A stretch of DNA of 64,000 nt from Bacteroidales bacterium (lineage in GTDB: Bacteria; Bacteroidota; Bacteroidia; Bacteroidales; UBA932), in contig JAFSOA010000015.1 in the NCBI GenBank assembly GCA_017447265.1, forward strand, positions 248,001 through 312,000, given 5' to 3'. Below the pieces are notes generated by a model that did not search any database, was not told the origin of the DNA, and was given only the letters and a program-made list of their open reading frames with translations. A program made the position numbers and the translations under genes. This document shows, one piece after another, positions 43,416 through 52,638 of this stretch; position 1 is the first letter of the stretch, and each line of letters starts with the position of its first letter.

Positions 43416-45680
43416 ATGAAAAAACTTCTGTTCCGGCCTGCTCTCCTGGCCATCTTCCTGCTGGCACTCGCTGCCTGCGGTCCCAAATGGGAAGCCGTTC
43501 AAGCCGACGGCTATCAACGGATCGAACAACGCGGCGGCGCCACCCTGGGCGTCGTTTCCGCTCCTATCCTCGAGCAGAACGGCTATGCGTTCAAAGACCT
43601 CAACCGCAACGGCGCGCTCGACCCGTACGAAGACTGGCGGAAGCCGGCCGGCGAACGTGCGCGCGACCTCGCCGCCCAGCTCTCCATCGAGGAAATCGCC
43701 GGTCTGATGCTCTACAGCAGCCACCAGGCCGTCCCCTCCCCGGAGCTGACAGAGAGCCAGCAGAAGTTCCTGGCCGACGACAACCTGCGCCATGTGCTGG
43801 TGACAACGGTCGCTAGCCCCGAAGTGGCGGCACGCTGGAACAACAATGTGCAGGCCTTCGTGGAGGAACGCGGCCACGGCATCCCCGCCAACAACAGTTC
43901 GGATCCCCGCAACGAGACGGCCGTGACGGCCGAATACAACGCCGGTGCCGGCGGACAGATCTCCCTCTGGCCCACCCCGCTCGGCCTGGCCGCCACCTTC
44001 GATCCGGACCTCGTCCGGACCTTCGGCGACATCGCCTCGAAAGAATACCGCGCCCTGGGTATCGCCACGGCGCTCAGCCCGCAGATCGACCTGGCCACCG
44101 AGCCGCGCTGGAACCGCTTTGTCGGCACGTTCGGAGAAGATCCCGACCTGGATGTCGACATGGCCCGCGCGTACGTGGACGGATTCCAGACCACGGAGGG
44201 CGCGCGCAACGGCTGGGGCGCCGAAAGCGTCAACGCGATGGTCAAGCACTGGCCCTCCGGCGGCCCCGAGGAAGGCGGCCGCGACGCCCACTTCAACTAC
44301 GGAAAATATGCGGTCTACCCGGGCAACGGCTTCGCAGACCACCTGCGGGCCTTCGTGGAAGGCGCCTTCCGGCTCGACGGCAGGACGCGTTCCGCCACGG
44401 CGGTCATGCCCTATTATACGATCTCCACGGGCATCGATCCTTCCGGCAAGAATGCCGGCAACAGCTACAGCCAGTATATCATTGGCACGCTGCTGCGCGA
44501 CCAGTACAAGTTTGACGGCGTGGTCTGCACCGACTGGGGCATCACCCACGACAACGCCCGCATCGAGTCGTTCGACGGCAAATGCTGGGGCATGGAGACG
44601 CTCTCCGTCCCCGAACGGCACTTCGCCGTGATCCAGGCGGGTGTCGACCAGTTCGGCGGCAACAACGACAAAGGCCCCATCCTGGAAGCCTACCGGATGT
44701 GGTGCGACGCGTACGGCGAAGAGAGCGCCCGCGCCCGCTTCGAGCAGTCCGCCGTGCGGCTGCTGATGAACATCTTCCGCACCGGACTCTTCGAGAACCC
44801 GTACGTCGACCCGGCCGCCGCAACGGCGCTGGTGGGCAATCCGTCCTTCATGCGGCAGGGCTATGACGCCCAGTTGAAGTCGGTGGTGCTGCTGAAGAAT
44901 CACGAAAGCGTGCTGCCGCAGATACCGGATCAGGACGGGCAGGACGGCAGACGGAAAGTATATGTGCCGAAGCGGCATTATCCCGCTTTCGCCGGCCGTT
45001 TCGGCATCTTCGGCGCGCATCCCGACTATTGGGACTGGCCCGTCGACCGGAAACTGGTGGAACAGTATTACGAATGGGCCGACACGCCCGCCGAGGCCGA
45101 CTTCGCTCTGGTGATGATCCAGGAGCCGTACAGCGGTGTCGGCTATGATGTGAAGGACCGCGACAAAGGCGGCAACGGCTACGTGCCCATCAGCCTGCAG
45201 TATCTTCCCTACACCGCCGACTACGCCCGCGCCGAATCGCTCGGCGGCGGCGATCCGAAAGAAAGCTTCACCAACCGCTCGTACCGCGGCAAGACGGTCA
45301 CCACCGACAACGTCGACGACCTCAGCTGCGTCATCGATACCCGCAAGGCCATGGGCGACAAGCCCGTCGTGGTCGTCGTATCGGCCACGCGGCCCTTTGT
45401 GCCGGCCGAATTCGAACCCTATGCCGACGCCATCCTGACGGCCTTCGGCGTGCAGCATCAGGCCATCCTCGACCTGGTCAGCGGTGCCGCCGAACCGTCC
45501 GGACTGCTGCCGATGCAACTGCCGGAGGACATGCGCACCGTCGAAGAGCAGTGCGAAGACGTCCCGCACGACATGCGCTGCTACCAGGATGCCGACGGCC
45601 ACCGCTATGACTTCGCCTTCGGCCTCGACTGGAACGGTGTCATCGATGACGCCCGTACCCGCAAATACCGCAAAAACTAA
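43416..45680 (+). CDS. GH3 glycoside hydrolase lipoprotein 1
   Basis: A 754-aa GH3 enzyme (lipobox LALAAC, Cys21). After the lipobox comes an unusual insert, KDLNRNGALDPYEDW, which resembles a calcium-loop-like motif. The TIM barrel includes LSPQIDLATEPRWNRFVGTFGEDP, VKHWPSGGPEEGGRDAHFNYGKY and the nucleophile region GVVCTDWGITHDN (Asp373). The alpha/beta sandwich begins around VVLLKNHESVLPQ. There is no C-terminal FnIII domain. This GH3 group acts as beta-glucosidase or beta-xylosidase-type exo-enzyme; the exact specificity is open. First gene of a four-gene plus-strand operon, 11 bp before the second GH3. Confidence 0.93.
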   Translation: MKKLLFRPALLAIFLLALAACGPKWEAVQADGYQRIEQRGGATLGVVSAPILEQNGYAFKDLNRNGALDPYEDWRKPAGERARDLAAQLSIEEIAGLMLYSSHQAVPSPELTESQQKFLADDNLRHVLVTTVASPEVAARWNNNVQAFVEERGHGIPANNSSDPRNETAVTAEYNAGAGGQISLWPTPLGLAATFDPDLVRTFGDIASKEYRALGIATALSPQIDLATEPRWNRFVGTFGEDPDLDVDMARAYVDGFQTTEGARNGWGAESVNAMVKHWPSGGPEEGGRDAHFNYGKYAVYPGNGFADHLRAFVEGAFRLDGRTRSATAVMPYYTISTGIDPSGKNAGNSYSQYIIGTLLRDQYKFDGVVCTDWGITHDNARIESFDGKCWGMETLSVPERHFAVIQAGVDQFGGNNDKGPILEAYRMWCDAYGEESARARFEQSAVRLLMNIFRTGLFENPYVDPAAATALVGNPSFMRQGYDAQLKSVVLLKNHESVLPQIPDQDGQDGRRKVYVPKRHYPAFAGRFGIFGAHPDYWDWPVDRKLVEQYYEWADTPAEADFALVMIQEPYSGVGYDVKDRDKGGNGYVPISLQYLPYTADYARAESLGGGDPKESFTNRSYRGKTVTTDNVDDLSCVIDTRKAMGDKPVVVVVSATRPFVPAEFEPYADAILTAFGVQHQAILDLVSGAAEPSGLLPMQLPEDMRTVEEQCEDVPHDMRCYQDADGHRYDFAFGLDWNGVIDDARTRKYRKN

Positions 45681-45691
45681 CACCTTCTATA

Positions 45692-47950
45692 ATGAAAAGA
45701 ATCCTTTCCCCTTCGCTCCTGCTGGTTCTGCTGGCCCTGGCCTGCACGAAAACCCCGTCTCCGCAGGAGCAGCTCACGGCAAACGACGCTGAGATCAATG
45801 ACATCATCGCGCAGATGACCCTCGAGGAGAAAGTGGAAATGCTGCACAGCAAGACCAACATGTCATCCGCCGGCGTGGAACGCCTCGGCATCGCCGACAT
45901 CCACTACGCGGACGGTCCGTTCGGCATCCGCGAGGAGGGCCAGCCCAACGGCTTCATGAGCGCCGGCTGGACCCTCGACTCCGCCACCTACTTCCCCACC
46001 GGCAGCGCCCTCGCCGCCACCTGGAGCGAGGAGCTGGCCTACAAGTACGGAACCGGCATGGGCAAGGAAGCCCGCCTCCGCGGCAAGGATGTGATTCTCG
46101 GCCCGGCCGTCAACATCCAGCGCCTGCCGGTGGGTGGCCGCACCTACGAATACCTGAGCGAGGACCCTATCCTCTCCGCCGCCCTGGCACTCGCCTACAC
46201 GGAGGGCGTGCAAGACCAAGGAACAGCCGTGTGCATCAAGCACTTCGCCGTGAACAACCAGGAGACCAACCGCGGCAGCGTAGACGTCAAGATCGATGAG
46301 CGCACCCTCCGCGAGATCTACCTCAAGCCTTTTGAGCGCGCCATCGTCGAAGGCGGCGCCATGAGCGTGATGCCCGCCTACAACAAGGTCAACGGAGACT
46401 ATTGCTCCGAGAACGAGCACCTGCTCAATGAGATTCTCCGCGGCGAATGGGGCTTCAAGGGCATGACCGTCTCCGACTGGGGCGGCACCCACAGCACCAT
46501 GGGCGCCATGCTGCACGGCCTCAACGTGCAGATGACAGGCTCCACCTACCTGGGCCAGCCTGTGATCGATTCCATCGCCACCGGCGCGCTGACCGAAGAC
46601 CTCGTGGACGAGAAAGTCCGCCAGATCCTTCGCGTACGCTACGCGATCGACCCGGTGCCGGACGACGAGGCCAACATCGTCATGACTTCGCAGCCCGAGA
46701 GCCAGAAGATCGCCCTCGAAGTGGCCGAGAAGTCCATCGTCCTGCTCAAGAACGAGGACATCCTCCCCATCAAGCCGAACGTGAAACGGATTGCCGTCAT
46801 CGGCCAGAATGCCAAGCTCAAGACCCAGAGCGGCGGCATGGGCGCCGGCGTGAAAGCCCTCTACGAAATCACGCCGCTCCAAGGCATCATCGAACGGGCT
46901 CCCATCGGGGTCCAAGTAACTTATGCGCCCGGCTACAAAAATTTCCCGGGCCGCCGCTGGGGACCCGCTCCGGCCAAGAAAGACCCGCTGGAAGCCACTG
47001 CCATCGACGAGCCGGCCGATCCGAAACTGCTGGCTGACGCCCTCAAACTGGCCGAGAAAGCCGACCTGGTCATCTTCTTCGCTGGTACGAACAAGAACAT
47101 CGAAACCGAAGGCAGCGACCGCAAGGACATCAAACTTCCCTGCGGCCAGGAGACCCTTGTCGAGGCCCTCTATGATGCCAACCCGAATGTTGTCACGGTC
47201 CTGATTTCGGGCGGCCCGACCGACCTCCAGGTTCTCGAGCCCAACTCCCCGGCTATCATCCAGGGTTGGTGGAACGGCACCGAAGGCGGCACCGCGCTCG
47301 CAGAGGTACTCTTCGGCGACATCGCCCCGTCGGGCAAGCTGCCGTTCACGTTCCCGATGAAACTGGAAGACAGCCCGGCCTACGCCATGGGCAACTTCCC
47401 GGATCCGAACGGCGCCGGCGGCGACCTCTTCACGCTGATGTTCCGCCCCGACGTGCTCGCCATGAGCCCGGCTGAGCGCCAGGCCTTCATCGAATCGTTG
47501 CCAAAGCCCGTCTCCGAATACACCGAACGTTTCTATGTGGGCTACCGCTGGTTCGACACCAAGGAAGTCAAGCCGATGTACGCCTTCGGCCACGGCCTCT
47601 CCTATGTGACCTTCGCTTACAAGAACATCAAGGCCTCGGTGTCCGGCAAGAAAGTCAAGGTGACCTTCGATCTCGTCAATGAGGGCGACATGGATGCCGA
47701 CGAAGTGGTCCAGCTCTATGTACACCGCGTCAATTCCTCCGTCGAATGGCCCGCCAAAGAGCTCAAGGCTTTCCAGCGCGTCAGCCTCGAGGCCGGTGAG
47801 TGCGAGCAGGTAACGCTGACCATCCCCTTCGACGACCTCCGCTACTGGAACGAACAGACCGGCAGCTGGGATCTCGAGCGCGGCAAGCTGCAACTCCTGC
47901 TGGGCTCCGCTTCCGACGACATCCGCCTGACCGCCGAGGTAAACATCTAA
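45692..47950 (+). CDS. GH3 beta-glucosidase-type lipoprotein 2
   Basis: A 752-aa GH3 enzyme with lipobox LALAC (Cys18). The barrel carries ADGPFGIREEG, GPAVNIQRLPVGGRTYEYLSEDP, IKHFAVNNQETNR and the nucleophile Asp262 in MTVSDWGGTHS. The second domain has VAEKSIVLLKNEDILPI, and the C-terminal fibronectin-III-like domain has YAFGHGLSYVTFAY and DADEVVQLYVH. This is the standard three-domain beta-glucosidase architecture and differs clearly from the preceding GH3, so the pair is not a recent duplication. It probably releases terminal glucose or xylose from oligosaccharides. Confidence 0.95.
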   Translation: MKRILSPSLLLVLLALACTKTPSPQEQLTANDAEINDIIAQMTLEEKVEMLHSKTNMSSAGVERLGIADIHYADGPFGIREEGQPNGFMSAGWTLDSATYFPTGSALAATWSEELAYKYGTGMGKEARLRGKDVILGPAVNIQRLPVGGRTYEYLSEDPILSAALALAYTEGVQDQGTAVCIKHFAVNNQETNRGSVDVKIDERTLREIYLKPFERAIVEGGAMSVMPAYNKVNGDYCSENEHLLNEILRGEWGFKGMTVSDWGGTHSTMGAMLHGLNVQMTGSTYLGQPVIDSIATGALTEDLVDEKVRQILRVRYAIDPVPDDEANIVMTSQPESQKIALEVAEKSIVLLKNEDILPIKPNVKRIAVIGQNAKLKTQSGGMGAGVKALYEITPLQGIIERAPIGVQVTYAPGYKNFPGRRWGPAPAKKDPLEATAIDEPADPKLLADALKLAEKADLVIFFAGTNKNIETEGSDRKDIKLPCGQETLVEALYDANPNVVTVLISGGPTDLQVLEPNSPAIIQGWWNGTEGGTALAEVLFGDIAPSGKLPFTFPMKLEDSPAYAMGNFPDPNGAGGDLFTLMFRPDVLAMSPAERQAFIESLPKPVSEYTERFYVGYRWFDTKEVKPMYAFGHGLSYVTFAYKNIKASVSGKKVKVTFDLVNEGDMDADEVVQLYVHRVNSSVEWPAKELKAFQRVSLEAGECEQVTLTIPFDDLRYWNEQTGSWDLERGKLQLLLGSASDDIRLTAEVNI

Positions 47951-47961
47951 ATCATGGAAAG

Positions 47962-49053
47962 ATGAAGAAGACCCTGATACTCCTGGCAGCCCTGCTTGGC
48001 TGCACCCTGACGCTGTCGGCCCAATGGTTCCGGCAGCCCACCCCCAACGACACCCTGCAGTCCGTCCGCGTCCTGCCCGACGGCAAGGTGCTCTTCCAGC
48101 TCTATGCCCCCGAGGCGAAGACGGTGGCCGTGACGGGCGACCTGCCCTGGGACAAACCCGTGAAATTCGAGAAGAATGCCGACGGCGTATGGCAGGGCCT
48201 TTGCGAAGGTCTCGCCGACGGCTGCTTCCGCTACAGTTTCCTCGTGGACGGCGTGCGGGTCCAGGACCCCAAAGCCCCGCTGTCCGCCGAGCAGGCCTCC
48301 GTCTTTACCAAGGGCGAAGGCTACGTGAAGGATGTGCCGCACGGCGCCCTGGCGCAGCGCTGGTACTGGTCCGAGACCCTGGGCTGCCAGCGCCGCATGC
48401 ACGTGTGGACGCCCGCGGGCTATGAGAAATCTGCCGAAGCGCTGCCCGTGCTCTACCTCATCCACGGCGGCGGCGACAACGACGCCTCCTGGCCCGGCGT
48501 GGGCGCGGCAGGCTGGATTCTCGACAACCTGCTGGCCGAGGGCAAGATCGTTCCGATGATCGTGGTCATGCCCAACGGCACCATCGAGACCTCCGACATG
48601 ATGGGCGAAGTGCCTCTCTTCGGGGAAGATATGGTGCGGAGCATCATCCCCTTCGTGGAAGCCAACTACCGCGTGAAGGCCGACCAGGCGCACCGCGCGA
48701 TGGCGGGCCTGTCGATGGGCGGCATGGAGACCATCGAGACGGCCTTCCTGCATCCCGAGCTCTTCAGCCATGTCTGGGTGCTGAGCTCCAGCTTCTCGCC
48801 CGGCAAGCAGAAAGAGTACGTTGCGCGCATCAAGCTCCAGGCCATCGCACCGGCGCTGAACCGCAACTTCAAGGCCCTGTATTTCACGCAGGGCGGCCCC
48901 GCCGACATCGCCTACAAGAACTGCCAGGAAGCCCTCGGCTACCTGCGGGAAGCCGGCGTCAAATACAACTACCTGGAAAATGCGCAGGCGGGCCACAGCT
49001 GGGCCACCTGGCGCGCCGACCTCCAGGTCCTCGCACCCACCCTGTTCCGATAA
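47962..49053 (+). CDS. CE1-type esterase with N-terminal E-set domain, copy 1
   Basis: A 363-aa esterase. The signal peptide ends at LSAQ. An Ig-like E-set/CBM48-type domain (about 25-105) leads to an esterase-D alpha/beta-hydrolase domain: VLYLIHGGGDNDASWPG, the nucleophile Ser in MAGLSMGGMET and the His in AQAGHSWATWR. CE1 members remove acetyl or feruloyl groups from xylan-type side chains. It follows GH3-2 by 11 bp and precedes a paralogous esterase by 21 bp. The real ester substrate is not predictable from sequence. Confidence 0.92.
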   Translation: MKKTLILLAALLGCTLTLSAQWFRQPTPNDTLQSVRVLPDGKVLFQLYAPEAKTVAVTGDLPWDKPVKFEKNADGVWQGLCEGLADGCFRYSFLVDGVRVQDPKAPLSAEQASVFTKGEGYVKDVPHGALAQRWYWSETLGCQRRMHVWTPAGYEKSAEALPVLYLIHGGGDNDASWPGVGAAGWILDNLLAEGKIVPMIVVMPNGTIETSDMMGEVPLFGEDMVRSIIPFVEANYRVKADQAHRAMAGLSMGGMETIETAFLHPELFSHVWVLSSSFSPGKQKEYVARIKLQAIAPALNRNFKALYFTQGGPADIAYKNCQEALGYLREAGVKYNYLENAQAGHSWATWRADLQVLAPTLFR

Positions 49054-49074
49054 TCAACCCAATTCATTATTCAT

Positions 49075-50208
49075 ATGAAAAAAAACCTGACCCTTTTCGC
49101 AACCTGCCTGCTGGCCGTCACGGCCCTCAACGCACAGGAACTGACCAACTTCTCCTTCTGGGGCAAGCCTATCGTCTCGCCCGAAATCAAACAGGACAGC
49201 GTGACCTTCCGCCTGAAGGCCGACTACGCCACCGTCGTGAAACTCAGCGGCTCCTGGATGGAAAATCCCTGGACCGGCACCATCGACATGACACGCGGCG
49301 AAAATTGCATCTGGGAAGTGACCATTCCCCTGCCCAGCCCGGAAATCTACACCTACAACTTCGTGGTGGACGGCGTCAACGTGAACGACCCGCAGAACGT
49401 GCTTGTCCAGCGCGACGGCACGCGCTACCTCCCGATGCTCCTGGTTCCCGGCGAGCGTACGGAGAACTACAGCGAGGCCAACCAGCACGGTACGGTGAGC
49501 CATCCCTGGTATCACAGCAGCATCCTGGGCATGGACCGTCGCCTGACTGTCTACACGCCCTACGGCTATGAGAACAATCCCAAGAAGAAATACCCGGTGC
49601 TCTACCTCCTCCATGGTGCAGGCGGAGACGAGGAAGCCTGGATCTCGATGGGCCGTACCGCCCAGATCCTCGACAACCTGATCGAGAAGGGCCTCGCCGA
49701 GCCGATGATCGTGGTCATGCCGAACGGCAACCCGGGCCAGGCAGCCGCCCGTACGCTCAACATTCCCGAGAAGCCGTATGACTGGCGCGACCCCGCCAAC
49801 CGCGACCTCTATGTGAAGAGCCTCTGCACGGAGATCGTTCCTTTCATCGAGAAGAACTTCCGCGCCATTCCGAAGCCGGCTTCGCGCGCCATCGCCGGCC
49901 TGTCGATGGGTGGCGGCCACACCATCTCCGCTTCGATCCTCTATCCGGAACTCTTCGACTACATCTGCCCGCTCTCCGCTGCCGGCAGCGCCACGCCCGA
50001 GCAGATCGCAGCCCTCAAGAAGGCAGGCGTGAAACTCTACTTCCTGGCTTGCGGCAACACGGACTTCCTGTTCAAGGGTGCCGAGGAAATGCACGCCAAG
50101 CTCACCGAGCAGGGCCTCGACCACGAGTACTTCGTCTCCGACGGCGGCCACGTGTGGTCCAACTGGCGTCTGTATCTCAACACCTTCGCGCAGAAGCTGT
50201 TCAAATAA
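49075..50208 (+). CDS. CE1-type esterase with N-terminal E-set domain, copy 2
   Basis: A 377-aa paralogue of the preceding esterase: signal peptide (ALNAQ), E-set domain, then YPVLYLLHGAGGDEEAW, Ser in IAGLSMGGGHT and His in DGGHVWSNWR. It is closer to the esterase at 55652-56866 (shared AQILDNLIEKG / [11 protein letters not shown] and GGHxWxNWR) than to its direct neighbour. It is the last gene of the GH3-GH3-CE1-CE1 operon. A repeat-rich 360-bp intergenic stretch follows. Confidence 0.92.
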   Translation: MKKNLTLFATCLLAVTALNAQELTNFSFWGKPIVSPEIKQDSVTFRLKADYATVVKLSGSWMENPWTGTIDMTRGENCIWEVTIPLPSPEIYTYNFVVDGVNVNDPQNVLVQRDGTRYLPMLLVPGERTENYSEANQHGTVSHPWYHSSILGMDRRLTVYTPYGYENNPKKKYPVLYLLHGAGGDEEAWISMGRTAQILDNLIEKGLAEPMIVVMPNGNPGQAAARTLNIPEKPYDWRDPANRDLYVKSLCTEIVPFIEKNFRAIPKPASRAIAGLSMGGGHTISASILYPELFDYICPLSAAGSATPEQIAALKKAGVKLYFLACGNTDFLFKGAEEMHAKLTEQGLDHEYFVSDGGHVWSNWRLYLNTFAQKLFK

Positions 50209-50248
50209 TCAGCGTCATGCCCGACCCGATCGGGCCCTCATCTTACTT

Positions 50249-50280
50249 CCGGCCACGTTTGGACATTCCAGCGTGGCCGG
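50249..50280. repeat. GGCCACG hairpin element, copy A
   Basis: CCGGCCACG (50249-50257) pairs with CGTGGCCGG (50272-50280), followed by GAGTTTCACATTT. The same stem plus a similar tail (GAGCTTCAATTTG) recurs at 55440-55471, so this is a dispersed family. It lies 40 bp after the CE1 stop and could end that transcript. Confidence 0.7.
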
Positions 50281-50297
50281 GAGTTTCACATTTACGG

Positions 50298-50442
50298 CTT
50301 GTCCTTGGGGCTCTGGCATTTGCTCCAGAACTGTCTCGCTACGCTCGACCCCTCCCAAAGCCAAGGCTTTGGGCCCCTCCCTCTTACAGTGCCGAGGGTG
50401 GCATGAGTTCTGGAGCAAATACCACCCGCCCCGACGCACAAG
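50298..50442. repeat. 145-bp imperfect palindrome, repeat element P copy 1
   Basis: The outer arms CTTGT/ACAAG and GGGGC/GCCCC and the perfect 15-bp arms ATTTGCTCCAGAACT (50318-50332) and AGTTCTGGAGCAAAT (50406-50420) enclose a hairpin CCCAAAGCC-AA-GGCTTTGGG (50354-50373). No protein can be supported in it. With the hairpin before it, it fills most of the 360-bp gap 50209-50568. The remainder (50443-50568) is AT-rich and carries only a possible gene relic at 50468-50485. A degenerate second copy of the central part lies at 51132-51186. Confidence 0.75.
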
Positions 50443-50467
50443 ACCCCTTTTGCACAATAATTAACTG

Positions 50468-50485
50468 ATTTATAGCGATATACGC
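50468..50485 (-). pseudogene. Possible relic of an exonuclease 3' end
   Basis: On the minus strand GCGTATATCGCTATAAAT matches the codons of the exonuclease C-terminus (AHIAIN) at 16 of 18 bases, 100 bp downstream of the intact gene and in the same orientation. It is too short to be certain and may be coincidence. Confidence 0.3.
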
Positions 50486-50568
50486 AATTATTCCTGTTCG
50501 TCTTTTGCTAGGCAAGAATATGCTATCCTTTAATAATCAGTAAGATACCTTGCACAAAAAAAATGTCG

Positions 50569-51063
50569 CTATAGAAGATTTATCGCGATATGCGCGCAGG
50601 CCTCGGCGTCGGCCAGGGCATGGTGATGATTCTTGAGGTCATAGCCGCAAGCGGCGGCGACAGTCTGGAGCTGATGGTCCGGTAACCGATGGCCGAAATG
50701 ACGCCGTGAGGCGGCACAGGTGTCGTAGAACCTGTAGTCAGGATAGTCCATCTGGTAGACCTTGAAGACCTCTTTCAAGCAGCCTTCATCGAAGGGGCTG
50801 TTGTGCGCCACGAGCGGCAGGCCTTCTATCATTGGGGCAATCTTCTCCCAAACGTATGGAAAGACTGGCGCATCATCCGTATCTTCTTCACACAGGCCGT
50901 GAACCTGCTTGCAGAACCATTGATAGTATTCCGGCTCCGGGTGAATTAGGCTGTAGAAGGTATCCACAATCTTCCCGTCACGCACGATGACGACGCCAAC
51001 GCTACAGACACTGCAGCGATTTTCATTCGCTGTCTCGAAATCTATCGCCGCAAAATCATTCAT
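50569..51063 (-). CDS. DEDDh 3'-5' exonuclease, copy 1
   Basis: A 164-aa DnaQ-like exonuclease domain protein. The DEDDh residues are visible: IDFETAN (Asp, Glu), VAHNSPFDEG (Asp) and HHALADAEA (His, Asp). It comprises only the exonuclease domain and is probably a stand-alone nuclease of the ExoI/ExoX type. ATG 51063 starts MNDFAAIDFET. A close paralogue of identical length lies at 53913-54407. The start codon overlaps a short relic frame ending AMLARYE. It is bracketed by repeat element P on both sides. Confidence 0.9.
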   Translation of the reverse strand: MNDFAAIDFETANENRCSVCSVGVVIVRDGKIVDTFYSLIHPEPEYYQWFCKQVHGLCEEDTDDAPVFPYVWEKIAPMIEGLPLVAHNSPFDEGCLKEVFKVYQMDYPDYRFYDTCAASRRHFGHRLPDHQLQTVAAACGYDLKNHHHALADAEACAHIAINLL

Positions 51064-51133
51064 AGCGGGCAAGCATGGCTTTATCCTTGACGGCTTGGTG
51101 CTCTATGTTGATATTCATAGTACTCCAACTATT
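51056..51133 (-). pseudogene. Short C-terminal relic overlapping exonuclease copy 1
   Basis: An in-frame remnant reads ...NIEHQAVKDKAMLARYE and stops (TGA, 51056-51058) just inside the exonuclease start. The ending AMLARYE is shared exactly with the relic ahead of exonuclease copy 2. Upstream, similarity is lost where repeat element P begins. It is probably the tail of a gene once coupled to the exonuclease. Confidence 0.5.
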
Positions 51134-51186
51134 TTAGGGGCCCAAAACCGGTCGGTTTTGGGGGGGGATGAGCGAAGCGAAGGTCC
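51132..51186 (-). repeat. Repeat element P, degenerate copy 2 in opposite orientation
   Basis: CCAAAACCG (51142-51150) and CGGTTTTGG (51153-51161) form a hairpin. Read on the minus strand, the segment (TTCGCTTCGCTCATCCCC, then CCCAAAACCG, then GGTTTTGGGCCCCT) aligns with the centre of the palindrome at 50298-50442 (TCTCGCTACGCTCGACCC, CCCAAAGCC, GGCTTTGGGCCCCT). The two copies bracket exonuclease copy 1. Confidence 0.6.
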
Positions 51187-51223
51187 TCAAAGCATTATCC
51201 CGGAGCACCTTAAGCACTGACGC

Positions 51224-51252
51224 AAAGATGCCGGATCAAGTCCGGCATCTTT
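51224..51252 (-). terminator. Terminator of the DUF5723-type gene
   Basis: AAAGATGCCGGA (51224-51235) pairs perfectly with TCCGGCATCTTT (51241-51252) around TCAAG, 20 bp after the stop of the DUF5723-type gene. The stem itself supplies T runs in both directions. Its core CCGGATCAAGTCCGG recurs at 56884-56898. Confidence 0.75.
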
Positions 51253-51271
51253 ACTCATTATAGATCAGTGA

Positions 51272-52627
51272 TTAAAGATCATACGTCAGTCCGACGGTCA
51301 GGCATTTGTTGTTGGCTTTGAGGGGCGTGCTGGAGTACGGGATCGTACCGCCGAAGCCGTTCTGGATGCCGGCATTCAGGTGGAACTTGTGGATGCCGAC
51401 GGTAAGGGCGGCACCCCAGACCATACCGTAGTCGCCACGGCCGATGTTGCCGGTAATACCCAGCTTGCGCGAGAGGTTCCAGGCGAGGCTGCCGCGGAAT
51501 TCTTTGTAGGACATGCCGCTCCAGCGGACGAAGTTGCCGGACACGCCGATGGAAAGGGCGTCATAGAAGGGCATGGCATACTTGACAGCTGCGTTGAAGG
51601 TAAACGGCACGGCTTCTACGGAGACGCGTTTGCTGACGCTCTTCAGCCGCATGGCGTTCAGGAATTCATCCTTCAGCGGAGTCAGCTGATCCTTGATCTT
51701 GCCACCCTTGATATCGTCGAGGGAGAGGTCCTTGAAGCCGTCGAAGCGGACAGTGCCAGCGGAGCGGCCGGCATTGCCATAATACCAGACCAGGACGCCC
51801 AGGTTCAGCGCAGACGCGGAGATCGTCAGGCCCTCGACCGGCGTCACCACCACACCGAAGTCCACGGCCAGGCCGGCGCCGGACGGCCAGTGCAGTTTAT
51901 CTTTGGCGCTGATGGACAAAGGTTTCAAGTAATCCGCGTCATCTGTACGGAACTTGCCCATCCGGCTGGTAAAGTCCAGATTGGCGCCCAGGGAAGCTAC
52001 ATAACTGTCTTCCGTGAAAGACAGGTCGAAGCGGTTGATGTCATAGCGGATCGATTCGATGCCGATAAGCAGCTTGGCCCGCGCACCTATCGACACGATG
52101 TCGGACAACTGGCGGGAATAGCCGTAGGCCAGTTCCGCATAAGCCTTTGCACCCAGCTGGATACCGCTCAGGTCATATTGATGCCGGCCGGTGCCCAGTT
52201 TGACGATCTGGAAGATCTCTTTGGGAAGGGATACGTCATAGAGGCCTTTGACGCTGGCCTCGACCGTATGGTAGTTGTCGCCCCGTCGCCAGCCATATGA
52301 GAAAATGCTGAAATCGATGGCGCCGTTGAAGTAGCTGATGTCCGGCAGGCTGCCCAGGAACTTGTCGGCTGAAATGCTTTTGTGGAGGCCTGTCACCAGG
52401 CCGCCGTCTTCCGTGGGGTACAGGAAGCTGGAAGCGCCGACATTGTTGCGGCTCTGGTTGCTGTACTGCACGCCGCCGATAAAGCCGCTCTCATTGGAAA
52501 GGGCGGGATTGTAACGGAAGCCAAGGGTATATCCATCCAGGAAAAAGCCTTCCTGGAACGTCTGGGCGCTCGCGGGCACAAAGGCGAAGAGGAGCGCGGC
52601 TAATGCTGAAAACAAGTATTTCTTCAT
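51272..52627 (-). CDS. DUF5723-type outer-membrane beta-barrel protein
   Basis: A 451-aa exported protein (signal peptide ending ASAQ) with alternating amphipathic strands throughout, such as YTLGFRYNPALSNESGFIGG, AKAYAELAYGYSRQL, ALTVGIHKFHLNAGIQNG and the closing aromatic-containing CLTVGLTYDL. The pattern fits an outer-membrane barrel of the DUF5723/PorV-like group known in Bacteroidota. Conserved central loop: KLHWPSGAGLAVDFGV. It lies 11 bp after a lipoprotein gene and is probably an envelope complex with it. Function unknown. Confidence 0.75.
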   Translation of the reverse strand: MKKYLFSALAALLFAFVPASAQTFQEGFFLDGYTLGFRYNPALSNESGFIGGVQYSNQSRNNVGASSFLYPTEDGGLVTGLHKSISADKFLGSLPDISYFNGAIDFSIFSYGWRRGDNYHTVEASVKGLYDVSLPKEIFQIVKLGTGRHQYDLSGIQLGAKAYAELAYGYSRQLSDIVSIGARAKLLIGIESIRYDINRFDLSFTEDSYVASLGANLDFTSRMGKFRTDDADYLKPLSISAKDKLHWPSGAGLAVDFGVVVTPVEGLTISASALNLGVLVWYYGNAGRSAGTVRFDGFKDLSLDDIKGGKIKDQLTPLKDEFLNAMRLKSVSKRVSVEAVPFTFNAAVKYAMPFYDALSIGVSGNFVRWSGMSYKEFRGSLAWNLSRKLGITGNIGRGDYGMVWGAALTVGIHKFHLNAGIQNGFGGTIPYSSTPLKANNKCLTVGLTYDL

Positions 52628-52638
52628 GGCGTTCCCGT

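Noticed and set aside
43269-47893. Long open frames antisense to both GH3 genes
   Set aside because: Both GH3 proteins show complete catalytic motifs; the antisense frames show none.
50215-50457. An 80-codon frame within the palindromic repeat
   Set aside because: It is entirely made of the inverted repeat and its hairpin, with no ribosome-binding or domain evidence. It is treated as repeat DNA.
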